A DNA stretch of 64,000 nucleotides from NCBI RefSeq assembly GCF_001439785.1, contig NZ_JYLI01000002.1, forward strand, positions 1-64,000, given 5' to 3'. Under the pieces are notes generated by a model. It was not told the origin of the DNA. It ran no database searches and saw only the letters and a program-made list of their open reading frames with translations. Within the stretch, counting starts at the first letter, position 1. The number at the start of each line of letters is the position of its first letter. The position numbers and the translations under genes are program-made. Below are positions 16,785-25,975 of this stretch, piece by piece. Source of the stretch: Pseudomonas poae. GTDB taxonomy: Bacteria > Pseudomonadota > Gammaproteobacteria > Pseudomonadales > Pseudomonadaceae.

Positions 16785-18179
16785 TCAGCGGCTGGCGAGC
16801 AATGCCTGGCCGCGCGTGACCGCAGCTTTCACCTGTGCCGGCGCGGTGCCGCCGATGTGGTTGCGCGCATTCACCGAACCTTCCAGGGTCAGCACGGCGA
16901 ACACGTCCTGCTCGATCTGGTCGCTGAACTGGCGCAGTTCTTCCAGGCTCATTTCCGCCAGGTCCTTGCCGCTGTCCACGCCATACTTCACAGCATGCCC
17001 GACGATTTCGTGGCAGTCACGGAACGGCAGGCCACGGCGCACAAGATAGTCCGCCAGGTCTGTCGCGGTGGAGAAACCGCGCAAGGCCGCTTCACGCATG
17101 ATTGCGTGTTTGGGCTTGATGGCCGGGATCATGTCGGCGAACGCGCGCAGCGAATCGCGCAGGGTGTCGGCGGCGTCGAACAGCGGCTCCTTGTCTTCCT
17201 GATTGTCCTTGTTGTAGGCCAGAGGCTGGCCTTTCATCAGGGTCAACAGGCCCATCAGCGCGCCGAATACGCGGCCGCTTTTGCCACGCACCAGCTCGGG
17301 TACGTCGGGATTTTTCTTTTGCGGCATGATCGAGCTGCCGGTGCAGAAGCGGTCCGGCAGGTCGATGAACTGGAATTGCGCACTGGTCCACAGCACCAGC
17401 TCTTCGGAGAACCGCGACAGGTGCATCATCGCGATGCTGGCGGCGGCGCAGAATTCGATGGCGAAGTCACGGTCCGACACGCCGTCCAGAGAGTTGCCAC
17501 CCACCGCATCAAAACCCAGCAGCTGAGCGGTGTACTCGCGGTCGATGGGGTACGTGGTGCCGGCCAGCGCAGCGCTGCCCAGCGGCATGCGGTTGGCGCG
17601 CTTGCGGCAATCCACCAGGCGCTCGTAGTCGCGGCTGAGCATTTCGAACCAGGCCAGCAGGTGGTGGCCGAAGGTCACTGGCTGCGCGGTTTGCAGGTGG
17701 GTGAAACCGGGCATGATGGTGTCCGATTCACGTTCGGCCTGTTCCAGCAGACCCTTTTGCAGACGGGTGATTTCAGCCAGGATCAGGTCGATTTCGTCGC
17801 GCAGCCACAGGCGGATATCGGTGGCTACCTGGTCGTTACGGCTGCGGCCGGTGTGCAGCTTCTTGCCGGTCACGCCGATGCGATCCGTGAGGCGCGCTTC
17901 GATGTTCATGTGCACGTCTTCCAGGTCGACGCGCCAGTCGAATGTGCCGGCTTCGATCTCGCCGCCAATGGTGGTCAGGCCGTCGATGATGCTGTCGCGC
18001 TCGGCGTCAGTCAGTACGCCGACCTTGGCCAGCATCGTGGCATGGGCGATGGAGCCCATGATGTCGTGGCGGTACAGACGCTGGTCGAAATTTACGGAGG
18101 CGGTGAAGCGGGCGACGAAGGCGTCGACGGGTTCACTGAAGCGGCCGCCCCAGGACTGGTTGGTCTTGTCGGTGCTCAT
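16785..18179 (-). CDS. argH: argininosuccinate lyase ArgH
   Basis: A 464-residue enzyme of arginine synthesis that cleaves argininosuccinate to arginine and fumarate. The superfamily signature [12 protein letters not shown] (about residues 281-292) holds the catalytic Ser. The region [12 protein letters not shown] is the substrate-binding loop, and [13 protein letters not shown] is the conserved His region. The ATG at 18179 begins [14 protein letters not shown]; upstream in-frame codons are less like the family. In many pseudomonads it is divergent to algZ-algR; here the algZ gene is not found. Confidence 0.96.
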   Translation of the reverse strand: MSTDKTNQSWGGRFSEPVDAFVARFTASVNFDQRLYRHDIMGSIAHATMLAKVGVLTDAERDSIIDGLTTIGGEIEAGTFDWRVDLEDVHMNIEARLTDRIGVTGKKLHTGRSRNDQVATDIRLWLRDEIDLILAEITRLQKGLLEQAERESDTIMPGFTHLQTAQPVTFGHHLLAWFEMLSRDYERLVDCRKRANRMPLGSAALAGTTYPIDREYTAQLLGFDAVGGNSLDGVSDRDFAIEFCAAASIAMMHLSRFSEELVLWTSAQFQFIDLPDRFCTGSSIMPQKKNPDVPELVRGKSGRVFGALMGLLTLMKGQPLAYNKDNQEDKEPLFDAADTLRDSLRAFADMIPAIKPKHAIMREAALRGFSTATDLADYLVRRGLPFRDCHEIVGHAVKYGVDSGKDLAEMSLEELRQFSDQIEQDVFAVLTLEGSVNARNHIGGTAPAQVKAAVTRGQALLASR

Positions 18180-18351
18180 GGATTCGCTCGTGGTCTGCTT
18201 GAAAGAGGCTTGGAGTGTGGCGCCGATAATAACAGGGTTGCCCGTGGAGGCGGTGCTGCGGGTGATCGGCATTTTTATTTGCGTCAGAGGTGGCTAAGCG
18301 CCTTGCCGACGACCGCGTCCGGGACGAGACTGCAAGCGCGGGCTTATTGAT

Positions 18352-18379
18352 ACGATATTTGACGATTGAGCAATATCGT
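18352..18379. promoter_or_regulatory. inverted repeat, possible operator
   Basis: ACGATATT and AATATCGT flank 12 bases. It is AT-rich compared with its surroundings. No known regulator consensus is recognised. Confidence 0.3.
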
Positions 18380-18611
18380 CTTGGCGAGCGTCTACAGTTG
18401 GACTGACAGTGTACGAATGCACCAAAGTCGGGTGATGCGGTCAGAGCCTGACTGTCTATTGAAAAAGAGGGTATTCGGATTGTGTATCAGCAAACCCCAC
18501 GACGATGCCCGGAGGCAGCAGGTCCTGGGCGCTAGTGAACAGGTCCGGGTAAACATGGGTGCCGCTGCCGGGGCACTTTTTGCCGTTCGCACCAGTCTTA
18601 GCGTGGATCGC

Positions 18612-18627
18612 TGTGACGCAAGTCACC
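18612..18627 (+). promoter_or_regulatory. CRP/Vfr-like binding site upstream of algR
   Basis: TGTGA-CGCAAG-TCACC matches the CRP/Vfr dyad TGTGA-N6-TCACA at nine of ten positions. It lies 53-68 bases before the algR start, suited to activation. In P. aeruginosa Vfr is known to raise fimS-algR expression. Binding is not shown by sequence alone. Confidence 0.5.
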
Positions 18628-18679
18628 GCACCTGTCTACGCTATCCTTGTGCGAGACTCACGCAGGAATCCAGCGCAAT

Positions 18680-19426
18680 ATGAATGTCCTGATCGTTGAT
18701 GACGAACCCCAAGCCCGCGAGCGTCTGAGCCGTCTGGTCAAAGAGCTCGAGGGTTATACCGTCCTGGAGCCGAGCGCCACCACCGGCGAAGAGGCGTTGA
18801 CGCTGATCGACAGCCTCAAGCCCGATGTGGTGCTGCTCGATATCCGCATGCCTGGCCTTGATGGCCTGCAAGTCGCGGCCCGCCTGAGCGAGCGCGAATC
18901 ACCCCCGGCGGTGGTGCTGTGCGCGGCCGAGGAAGAGTTTTCTGCGCAGACCCTGGAAGACAGCGGTGTGAGCTTTCTGACCAAGCCCGTGGCCGGCGAA
19001 GGCCTGCTCAAGGCCCTGAAAAAAGCCGAGCGCCCGAACCGCCTCCAACTGTCTGCCCTGACTCAGCCTGCCGCTCAAAGCGGTAACGGGCCGCGCAGTC
19101 ACATCAGCGCACGCACCCGCAAAGGCATCGAACTTATTCCCCTGGACCAGGTGGTCTATTTTATTGCGGATCACAAGTACGTGACCTTGCGTCACGAGGC
19201 CGGCGAAGTGTTACTCGATGAGCCGCTCAAGGCGCTTGAGGATGAGTTCGGCGATCGCTTCGTGCGCATCCATCGCAACGCGCTGGTTGCCCGTGAGCGT
19301 ATCGAGCGTTTGCAGCGCACGCCGCTGGGGCACTTTCAACTGTTCCTCAAAGGGCTCAATGGCGATGCGTTGATCGTGAGTCGGCGCCATGTCGCTGGTG
19401 TGCGCAAGATGATGCAGCAGCTTTAG
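18680..19426 (+). CDS. algR: LytTR response regulator AlgR
   Basis: A 248-residue response regulator. In P. aeruginosa AlgR controls alginate, twitching motility and virulence. The receiver domain (1-120) has Asp7-Asp8 (VDDEP), phospho-acceptor Asp54 (VLLDIRMPG) and Lys in TKPV. The LytTR DNA-binding domain (about 140-245) is seen in HKYVTLRHEAGEV and RFVRIHRNALVARERI. The ATG at 18680 gives MNVLIVDDEP. Its usual sensor, AlgZ/FimS, is not next to it. The hemC operon follows. Phosphorylation could depend on another kinase encoded elsewhere. Confidence 0.95.
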   Translation: MNVLIVDDEPQARERLSRLVKELEGYTVLEPSATTGEEALTLIDSLKPDVVLLDIRMPGLDGLQVAARLSERESPPAVVLCAAEEEFSAQTLEDSGVSFLTKPVAGEGLLKALKKAERPNRLQLSALTQPAAQSGNGPRSHISARTRKGIELIPLDQVVYFIADHKYVTLRHEAGEVLLDEPLKALEDEFGDRFVRIHRNALVARERIERLQRTPLGHFQLFLKGLNGDALIVSRRHVAGVRKMMQQL

Positions 19427-19519
19427 CCAGGCGTTGCCTGCATTGCTGATTCAGGTGCGACGCGGTCAGGGAGGCCCCGCGCGTGCTGATTCAAGTCAAA
19501 GCGTATTGGCCTGAGCTGT

Positions 19520-19525
19520 TATTAT
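19520..19525 (+). promoter_or_regulatory. possible -10 element of hemC operon
   Basis: TATTAT, about 31 bases before the hemC ATG, resembles a -10 hexamer. The -35 match is poor, so this is tentative. Confidence 0.3.
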
Positions 19526-19555
19526 CTGCCGTATCTACCCAGTACGGATTGTTCA

Positions 19556-20497
19556 ATGTCTCTTCGCGAAATCCGCATCGCCACCCGTAAAAGTGCCCTG
19601 GCCTTGTGGCAGGCCGAATACGTCAAGGCCCGCCTTGAACTGGCCCATCCGGGCCTCAAGGTGAGCCTGGTGCCCATGGTCAGTCGCGGCGACAAGCTGC
19701 TCGATTCGCCACTGTCCAAAATTGGCGGCAAGGGGCTGTTCGTCAAGGAACTGGAAACCGCACTGCTGGAAAACCACGCCGACATTGCCGTGCATTCGAT
19801 GAAAGATGTGCCCATGGACTTCCCTGAAGGCTTGGGCCTTTTTTGTATCTGCGAGCGTGAAGACCCGCGTGATGCGTTCGTCTCCAATACCTATGCATCC
19901 CTGGATGAGCTGCCCCTTGGCAGTATCGTCGGCACATCGAGCCTGCGCCGTCAGGCCCAGTTGCTCACGCGTCGCCCGGACCTGCAAATCCGCTTTCTGC
20001 GGGGCAACGTCAACACGCGCCTGGCCAAGCTGGACGCCGGTGAATATGACGCGATCATCCTGGCGGCGGCCGGCTTGATCCGCCTGGGCTTCGAAGACCG
20101 CATCACCTCGGCGATCAGCGTCGAAGACAGCCTGCCTGCCGGCGGACAGGGCGCGGTGGGCATCGAGTGCCGTACCGCCGACAGTGAAATCCATGCGCTG
20201 CTCAAGCCGCTGGATCACCAGGACACCGAGGTGCGGGTCACCGCCGAGCGCGCCCTGAACAAACATCTCAATGGCGGTTGCCAGGTGCCCATCGCCTGCT
20301 ACGCGGTGCTTGAGGGCGAAAACCTGTGGTTGCGCGGGCTGGTTGGCGACCCGGACGGTGGCTTGCTGCTCACCGCCGAGACGCGCGGACCGCAACATGA
20401 GGCAACGGCGCTAGGCATCCAGGTGGCCGAAGAGCTGCTCGAAAAAGGCGCTGGCGCCATTCTGCAAAAAGTCTACGGCGAGGCCGGGCCGCAGTGA
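19556..20497 (+). CDS. hemC: porphobilinogen deaminase HemC
   Basis: A 313-residue enzyme that joins four porphobilinogen units into hydroxymethylbilane. The dipyrromethane cofactor Cys is in NGGCQVPI. Substrate contacts are visible in [12 protein letters not shown] and RKSALALWQ, and the catalytic Asp in HSMKDVP. Length is typical. It overlaps hemD by four bases, so translation is coupled in the order hemC-hemD-hemX-hemY. Confidence 0.97.
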   Translation: MSLREIRIATRKSALALWQAEYVKARLELAHPGLKVSLVPMVSRGDKLLDSPLSKIGGKGLFVKELETALLENHADIAVHSMKDVPMDFPEGLGLFCICEREDPRDAFVSNTYASLDELPLGSIVGTSSLRRQAQLLTRRPDLQIRFLRGNVNTRLAKLDAGEYDAIILAAAGLIRLGFEDRITSAISVEDSLPAGGQGAVGIECRTADSEIHALLKPLDHQDTEVRVTAERALNKHLNGGCQVPIACYAVLEGENLWLRGLVGDPDGGLLLTAETRGPQHEATALGIQVAEELLEKGAGAILQKVYGEAGPQ

Positions 20498-21252
20498 GCG
20501 GCTGGCGTGTGCTGCTGACGCGGCCGGCCGAGGAATCGACGGCCCTGGCGGCGTCGCTGGCCGCCGCCGGTATTTTCAGCAGCAGCCTGCCCTTGCTGGA
20601 CATCGAACCGTTGCCCGTCACATCCGAGCAGCAGGCGGTGTTTCGCGACCTGGGCCGCTATTGCGCGATCATCGTGGTGAGCAAGCCGGCCGCACGCATT
20701 GCCCTGCAACAGCTTCAGCCTCATTGGCGGCAAGTGCCGTGGTTCAGCGTGGGGGCCGCGACGGCGCAGGTGCTGGCCGATCAGGGGCTCACGGTGCACT
20801 GTCCGCAAACCGGCGATGACAGTGAAGCCTTGCTCGCATTGCCCGCCTTGCAGGCCGCTGTCGCGCGCCTCGGTGCAAGGGTGTTGATCCTGCGCGGCGA
20901 AGGCGGAAGGGAGTTACTCGCGCAGTGTTTGCGCGCCAGAGGTGCTAGTGTCGACTATCTGGAATTGTATCGGCGTTTTCTTCCGACCTATGATTCGGGC
21001 GTGCTGATGCAACGCATCCGGTTGGAACGCTTGAACGGGCTGGTGGTCAGCAGTGGGCAGGGTTTTACACACCTGCAGGCCCTGGCGGGCGCTGATTGGC
21101 CGCTGGTGGCGCAGTTGCCTTTGTTCGTGCCCAGCCCGCGAGTCTGTGAGATGGCGCAGGCTGCTGGCGCAGAAAAAGTTGTGGATTGTCGCGGCGCGAG
21201 TGCCGCGGCGTTGTTAGTGGCGTTACGGAGTTATCCCGTTCCCACTCTCTGA
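20494..21252 (+). CDS. hemD: uroporphyrinogen-III synthase HemD
   Basis: A 252-residue enzyme that cyclises hydroxymethylbilane to uroporphyrinogen III. The family is poorly conserved; visible anchors are LLTRPAEES at the N-terminus, [24 protein letters not shown] and [16 protein letters not shown], with the two-lobed alternating alpha/beta pattern. It starts with GTG at 20494 inside the hemC stop overlap. Context in hemC-hemD-hemX-hemY makes the assignment firm. Confidence 0.93.
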   Translation: MSGWRVLLTRPAEESTALAASLAAAGIFSSSLPLLDIEPLPVTSEQQAVFRDLGRYCAIIVVSKPAARIALQQLQPHWRQVPWFSVGAATAQVLADQGLTVHCPQTGDDSEALLALPALQAAVARLGARVLILRGEGGRELLAQCLRARGASVDYLELYRRFLPTYDSGVLMQRIRLERLNGLVVSSGQGFTHLQALAGADWPLVAQLPLFVPSPRVCEMAQAAGAEKVVDCRGASAAALLVALRSYPVPTL

Positions 21253-21270
21253 TACGCAAAGGACGGATAC

Positions 21271-22386
21271 GTGAGCGAAACAGCCTTGCCTAAAGATGAG
21301 ACTCAGCCCGCGCTCGATGCGCCGGTGGAGACACCGGTTACCGCGCCACGCCGTGGTAATGGCCTGGCAATCGTCGCCTTGCTGCTCGGTGCCGCAGGCG
21401 TTGCCGTTGGCGGCTGGGGGGTGTGGCAGGTGCGTGCACTGCAAGCCAGCAGCCAGCAACAGCTGGGCCAGGTGCAGACCCTTGATGACCAGTCCCAGAG
21501 CCTCAAGCAAAGCCAGCAGCAACTGGCCTCGCGCCTGGCACAATTACCGGCTGCGGATGAGCTGGAAGAGCGTCGACGTCTGGTTGCCCAATTGCAGGGT
21601 GATCAGCAGCGTCTGAACCAGCGCTTGGAAACCGTGCTGGGCGCCAGCCGCAAGGATTGGCGCCTGGCTGAAGCCGAGCACCTGATCCGTCTGGCGAGCC
21701 TGCGCCTGTCCGCTCTGCAGGACATCAACAGTGCCCAGTCGCTGGTCCAGGGTGCCGACGAAATCCTGCGCGAACAGAGCGATCCGGGTGCCTACGCCGC
21801 CCGTGAACAATTGGCCAAGAGCCTGGCGGCACTGCGCAGCACCGAGCAACCGGACCGCACCGGGTTGTACCTGCAATTGGCAGCACTGCGTGACCAAGTG
21901 GTGCAACTGTCGGCCATCGCGCCGGAGTACTCACTCACCGAGCCCGCCTCCCAAGGGCGTCCTACCGACGATACGCAAAATCGCCTGAGCCAGTGGTGGG
22001 AACAGATTTCCCGTTACTTCCGCATCAACTTCAACCCTGACGACACGATTCGCCCATTGCTGGCAGGTCAAGGCCTGAACCAGGTGCGGCTGGCCCTGAG
22101 CCTGGCCCTGGAGCAGGCGCAATGGGCAGCACTCAATGGCGAATCGGCGGTGTACAGCCGCTCGCTGGGTGAGGCGCGCAGCGTGTTGCAGGATAACTTC
22201 AATCAGGACAATCCGCAGAGCAAGGCCATGCTGGCGCGTATCGCCGAGCTTGAGCCCAAGGCTGTCTCGGTGGTGACACCGGACCTGGCGGCGAGTCTGG
22301 CTGCCGTGCAGGCCTACCTCGAGCGTCGTCATTTGTCTGCCGATGAGGCCAAGGCGTCGGCGAGCAAGCCGGCGACCCAGGAGTAG
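21271..22386 (+). CDS. hemX: HemX, uroporphyrinogen-III C-methyltransferase-like membrane protein
   Basis: A 371-residue protein with a polar N-terminus, one membrane helix (about residues 28-50, GLAIVALLLGAAGVAVGGWG) and a long periplasmic Gln-rich coiled coil (about 55-110). It belongs to the HemX family, named for its place in hem operons; methyltransferase activity has not been shown. It starts with GTG 18 bases after hemD and is followed by hemY after five bases, so it is likely a structural partner in a haem-synthesis complex. The role is inferred. Confidence 0.9.
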   Translation: MSETALPKDETQPALDAPVETPVTAPRRGNGLAIVALLLGAAGVAVGGWGVWQVRALQASSQQQLGQVQTLDDQSQSLKQSQQQLASRLAQLPAADELEERRRLVAQLQGDQQRLNQRLETVLGASRKDWRLAEAEHLIRLASLRLSALQDINSAQSLVQGADEILREQSDPGAYAAREQLAKSLAALRSTEQPDRTGLYLQLAALRDQVVQLSAIAPEYSLTEPASQGRPTDDTQNRLSQWWEQISRYFRINFNPDDTIRPLLAGQGLNQVRLALSLALEQAQWAALNGESAVYSRSLGEARSVLQDNFNQDNPQSKAMLARIAELEPKAVSVVTPDLAASLAAVQAYLERRHLSADEAKASASKPATQE

Positions 22387-22391
22387 AGCCG

Positions 22392-23633
22392 ATGAAGCGT
22401 TTCTATGTGATCCTGGTGCTGGCGATTGCCATTGCCCTCGCTCTGGCCGTGGGCATTTCGAAACACACCGGCTACGTGCTGATTACCTATCCGCACCTGC
22501 TGCATTACGAGTCGAGCCTGTGGGCCACGTTGGTCGCGATCTTTGTGATCGGTCTGGTGATCTACCTGCTGCGGCTATTGCTGAGTCTGGTGATGACCTC
22601 CAGCGGTGTGGTCAACCCGTGGTCGCGGCGTAATCGCAGCCGTCGCGTGCAGATTGCAATCGAACAAGGTCAGATGGACCTCGCCGAAGGCCGTTGGGCC
22701 AGCGCCGAGCGCCACCTGCACCGCGCAGCCGAGGCAGAGCGCCAGCCATTGCTGTACTACCTCGGCGCCGCCCGTGCCGCCAACGAGCAAGGGCGTTATG
22801 AAGAGTGCGACAGCCTGCTGGAGCGCGCGCTGGAGCGTCAGCCCCAAGCCGAACTGGCGGTCGCCCTGAGCCATGCACAGTTGCAGATGGATCGCGGCGA
22901 TACCGAAGGCGCGCTGACCACCCTGCAGGCCATGCATGAGCGTCATCCTCACAACGCGCAGGTGCTGCGTCAGTTGCAGCGTCTGCATCAGCAGCGCGGC
23001 GATTGGTCATCGGTGATCCGGTTGCTGCCCGAGTTACGCAAGGACAAGGTGCTGCCTGCTGCCGAGTTGGCCGAGCTGGAGCGCCGCGCCTGGGGTGAAA
23101 ACCTGGGGCTGGCCGTTCAGCGCGAAGAGCAGGGCGAAGCGGGGTTGCAGTCGCTTGAGCGGGCTTGGCAACAGCTGACTTCCGCCCAGCGTCAGGAGCC
23201 GCAACTGGTATTGGCCTACGCTGAGCAACTGCGCCAGCTGGGTGCTGATGCGCAAGCCGAGGAAGCCTTGCGTGGTGCCATCAAGCGCGGCTATGACAGT
23301 CATCTGATCCGACTCTACGGTTTGCTGCGCGGCAGCGATCCGGCACGGCAATTGAAGTTTGCAGAAGGCTGGCTCAAGGACCATCCCGCTGATGCCAGCC
23401 TGTTGCTGACATTGGGTCGCCTGTGCCTGCAGAACAGTCTGTGGGGCAAGGCGCGTGACTATCTGGAAAGCAGTCTGCAGGTGCAGCGCAATCCTGAAGC
23501 CTGCGCTGAATTGGCACGCCTGTTGGCTCAACTGGGTGATACCGAGCGCAGCAATCAATTGTTCCAGGAAGGGCTGGGCTTGCTGGACAGCCGCCTTCTG
23601 GCGTCACCCTTGCCAGTCCCTGCAACGTTTTAA
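22392..23633 (+). CDS. hemY: HemY, TPR membrane protein of haem biosynthesis
   Basis: A 413-residue inner-membrane protein with two N-terminal membrane helices (about 5-24 and 42-64) and a cytoplasmic TPR-like part, as seen in ERHLHRAAEAERQPLLYYLG, EECDSLLERALERQP and DYLESSLQVQRNPEAC. It is the gammaproteobacterial HemY, not the protoporphyrinogen oxidase of the same name in Bacillus. The last gene of the hemCDXY operon. A hairpin-like GGGTTGG...CCAACCC at about 23648-23682 follows but has no T-run. Confidence 0.93.
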   Translation: MKRFYVILVLAIAIALALAVGISKHTGYVLITYPHLLHYESSLWATLVAIFVIGLVIYLLRLLLSLVMTSSGVVNPWSRRNRSRRVQIAIEQGQMDLAEGRWASAERHLHRAAEAERQPLLYYLGAARAANEQGRYEECDSLLERALERQPQAELAVALSHAQLQMDRGDTEGALTTLQAMHERHPHNAQVLRQLQRLHQQRGDWSSVIRLLPELRKDKVLPAAELAELERRAWGENLGLAVQREEQGEAGLQSLERAWQQLTSAQRQEPQLVLAYAEQLRQLGADAQAEEALRGAIKRGYDSHLIRLYGLLRGSDPARQLKFAEGWLKDHPADASLLLTLGRLCLQNSLWGKARDYLESSLQVQRNPEACAELARLLAQLGDTERSNQLFQEGLGLLDSRLLASPLPVPATF

Positions 23634-23869
23634 GTAGGAAAGATGATGTGGGTTGGTTCAGGCGATTCTGAGGGCCAACCCATCGATTGCCGCGTAAAAC
23701 CTGGGTTCAGGTCGCTGTGTAGTAAATTCCTACTGACAGCTTCTTGAAGTCATCCAGGGTCTGACGGCATATCCCTGCGTTCTCGCGGAATTGTCTGCCC
23801 CGGCGCGTATTGAAAGGCGGCAGGACTTTCCTCTACCGTAACGACCTATCTCTTGCGGTACGGATAACA

Positions 23870-24388
23870 ATGTCTTTGGCCCCTTCACGCTCCTTGTTTC
23901 TTCTGGCCTTCGTGGCCGGTGCGCTGACGTTGGGTGCGTCTTTTTATCTTGAGTACGGCGCGTTGCTGCGGCCTTGTTTCCTGTGCCAGGTGCAACGCAT
24001 TCTGCTGGCGACCTTCATGCTGATCAATCTGGTCGCCGCGCTCCATAATCCAAAGCGTTCTGCCAGCTACCTCTACGGCCTGGCGAGCATGAGCTGCGCA
24101 GTACTCGGTGCCGTTACCGCCGCGCGCCAGGTGCTGCTGCAGAATGCCGCACCGGAGCAGACCGGCGACTGCTGGCCGAACCTGCAATACATGATTGAAA
24201 ACCTGTCGCCATGGCAGGCGTTGCAACTGACGTTCAGGGGCACCGTCGATTGCGTCGAGATCAACTGGACACTGTTTGACCTGAGCCTTCCAGAGTGGAG
24301 CCTGTTGTTTTTCGTAGCGATGCTGATCCTGGGCATCCTGCAGTTTTCACCGCTGTTGTTCAGTCGCCGAGCAGTTGTCGCGAGGTAG
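23870..24388 (+). CDS. dsbB: disulfide bond formation protein B (DsbB family)
   Basis: A 172-residue inner-membrane quinone reductase that reoxidises DsbA. Four hydrophobic helices are seen. The first cysteine pair is in RPCFLCQVQR (periplasmic loop 1), the second in DCWPN and VDCVEINW (loop 2). The ATG at 23870 (MSLAPSRSLF) fits the family; the upstream in-frame codons have no hydrophobic segment. P. aeruginosa has two such genes, and this position corresponds to the one called dsbH. It stands alone before algQ. Confidence 0.92.
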   Translation: MSLAPSRSLFLLAFVAGALTLGASFYLEYGALLRPCFLCQVQRILLATFMLINLVAALHNPKRSASYLYGLASMSCAVLGAVTAARQVLLQNAAPEQTGDCWPNLQYMIENLSPWQALQLTFRGTVDCVEINWTLFDLSLPEWSLLFFVAMLILGILQFSPLLFSRRAVVAR

Positions 24389-24453
24389 CGACGGGGCAGG
24401 GCGATTCGTAGGACGGGATTAAACGCTTGTATGAACTTTCTGTCCTGCGTACC

Positions 24454-24480
24454 TTGAAGCCATAGTCATGCGGGCATAAT
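24454..24480 (+). promoter_or_regulatory. possible promoter of algQ
   Basis: TTGAAG (24454-24459), a 15-base spacer and CATAAT (24475-24480), about 118 bases before the algQ start. The spacer is short, so the call is tentative. Confidence 0.3.
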
Positions 24481-24597
24481 CTGGCCCGCACGCGTTATCG
24501 AAACCGATTGTCAGTTGCAGCTTTGTATGGCCGGCGCTTCACCGTTGAGTGTTGCGCGGCACAAGGCGAACGCATCCCCTAGGGAAGAGAGATCATC

Positions 24598-25056
24598 ATG
24601 TTGGAAAGTTGCCGGAATGCCCAGGAGCGCTGGGGTGGGGTGCACAAGCTGATAGACAGCTGGTTGAAGGCGCGTCACGAATTGATTCGCTCCTTTGATG
24701 CGCTTGGCGCCAAGCCCGACGCGCTGGCCGAGAACGGCGAATTGCTGCAGGACTTCTGCGGTGTGCTGATGGACTACGTGTCAGCCGGCCATTTCGGCGT
24801 CTACGATCAATTGACCAAGGAAGCAGAAGCTTTCGGTGATGAAAGAGGGTTGGAGCTGGCAGACACGCTGTATCCTCGCCTCGACGCGATCACTGAGAAG
24901 CTTGTTGCCTTCAACGACCTGTGTGATGCGGGCAAATGTGTTGCTGAAAAATTCAAAGAGCTGGGCGCACTGTTGCATGAGCGTTTCGAACTGGAAGATT
25001 GCCTGATCGAAGTGCTGCACAACGCTCACAAGGACGAGGCTGTTACCCAGGCCTGA
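24598..25056 (+). CDS. algQ: anti-sigma-70 factor AlgQ (Rsd)
   Basis: A 152-residue all-helical protein of the Rsd/AlgQ family. It binds region 4 of sigma-70 and favours alternative sigma factors; in P. aeruginosa AlgQ affects alginate and siderophore genes. Family features are [20 protein letters not shown] and [16 protein letters not shown]. Length is typical. A terminator follows, and the FKBP gene converges from the other side. Confidence 0.95.
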   Translation: MLESCRNAQERWGGVHKLIDSWLKARHELIRSFDALGAKPDALAENGELLQDFCGVLMDYVSAGHFGVYDQLTKEAEAFGDERGLELADTLYPRLDAITEKLVAFNDLCDAGKCVAEKFKELGALLHERFELEDCLIEVLHNAHKDEAVTQA

Positions 25057-25070
25057 ACCTTGGTGGTAAC

Positions 25071-25102
25071 AAAAACGGTGCGCATGTCGCACCGTTTTTT
25101 TT
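25071..25102 (+). terminator. rho-independent terminator of algQ
   Basis: ACGGTGCG and CGCACCGT pair around CATGT, with A-rich and T-rich flanks, so it can serve both algQ and the converging FKBP gene. Confidence 0.9.
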
Positions 25103-25105
25103 GGC

Positions 25106-25783
25106 TCAATGACGCGTGCCCAACAATTGGATCTCAAACACCAGCGGCGTGTAGGGCGCGATCAACTCACCCGCACCGTCAGCGCCATAGGCCTGCGCCG
25201 AGGGAATCACCAGGCGCCATTTTGCGCCCACCGGCATCTGCTGCAACGCACTGCGCCAGCCGCTGATCACGCTGTCCAGTCGAAACCACTGCGGCTGCGT
25301 GCTCTGATCGAACACCGTGCCATCGGGCAAACGACCCACGTATTTGACCTGTACCTGGTCGCTGGCTGCCGGTTTGTTGCCGGTGCCCGGCGTCAGCTCC
25401 GTGAGCAGGATTCCGTCCGCCAATTCGCGCACACCGGGCGCGGCTTTTTCCCTGGCGAGAAAGTGTTGCTCTGCGGCCAGCGCCTTTTCACTTTGAGGCG
25501 CCTGCGCATCGGCTTCAGTTTGTGCCTCGTGCTGGGCAAGCAGTTTTTCGATACGCGCGCTGTCCAGCGCCAACGGCTTGCCTTGATAGGCTTGTTTGAG
25601 GCCGTCGATCAATGCCTGTATCTGCAGGTCGGGGACCTCCTGGCGTAGCCGTTCACCAAGACTGGCGCCCAGGCTGTACGCGAGGTCATGCTGGTCTTGG
25701 CTTGCAGCGCCGGGCGGCGATTGCTCGCTCGCGTCAGCCCCGCCAACCATCAAGCCAAGCACAAGAAAAAGGTAACGCGACAT
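25106..25783 (-). CDS. FKBP-type peptidyl-prolyl isomerase
   Basis: A 225-residue protein with a signal peptide (residues 1-17, MSRYLFLVLGLMVGGADA), a dimerising N-terminal domain (about 25-115, FKBP_N) and a C-terminal FKBP domain (about 130-225) with VKYVGRLPDGTVFDQS, VISGWRSALQQMPVG and IPSAQAYGADGAG. It should catalyse prolyl isomerisation in the periplasm. The ATG at 25783 was chosen because the signal peptide starts there. Corresponds to PA5254 from memory. Confidence 0.88.
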   Translation of the reverse strand: MSRYLFLVLGLMVGGADASEQSPPGAASQDQHDLAYSLGASLGERLRQEVPDLQIQALIDGLKQAYQGKPLALDSARIEKLLAQHEAQTEADAQAPQSEKALAAEQHFLAREKAAPGVRELADGILLTELTPGTGNKPAASDQVQVKYVGRLPDGTVFDQSTQPQWFRLDSVISGWRSALQQMPVGAKWRLVIPSAQAYGADGAGELIAPYTPLVFEIQLLGTRH

Positions 25784-25975
25784 GGGTATGCTCCCGCCGA
25801 AAGTGCGACGGATTATGCCAGCGTGGAAGGGTAAAAAGTGTCGTGGATTCCGGTCAGGTCGATAAGAATTTTCGCAGGGCGCAACGCAAGTCAATCGATA
25901 CTGTCAACATGCGCTAGCGGCGGTAAGAGCAGAGGGCTAGTATGAGCCGCACCCACGTCAGTCAGGAGGTAAACC

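Larger units (their letters stand above)
18180..18679. other. 500-base intergenic region between argH and algR
   Basis: I find no gene here, and no remnant of algZ/fimS that I can recognise. It holds an inverted repeat, ACGATATT-N12-AATATCGT (18352-18379), and the CRP/Vfr-like site listed separately. The hairpin could be an operator or regulate the argH leader. Confidence 0.5.
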
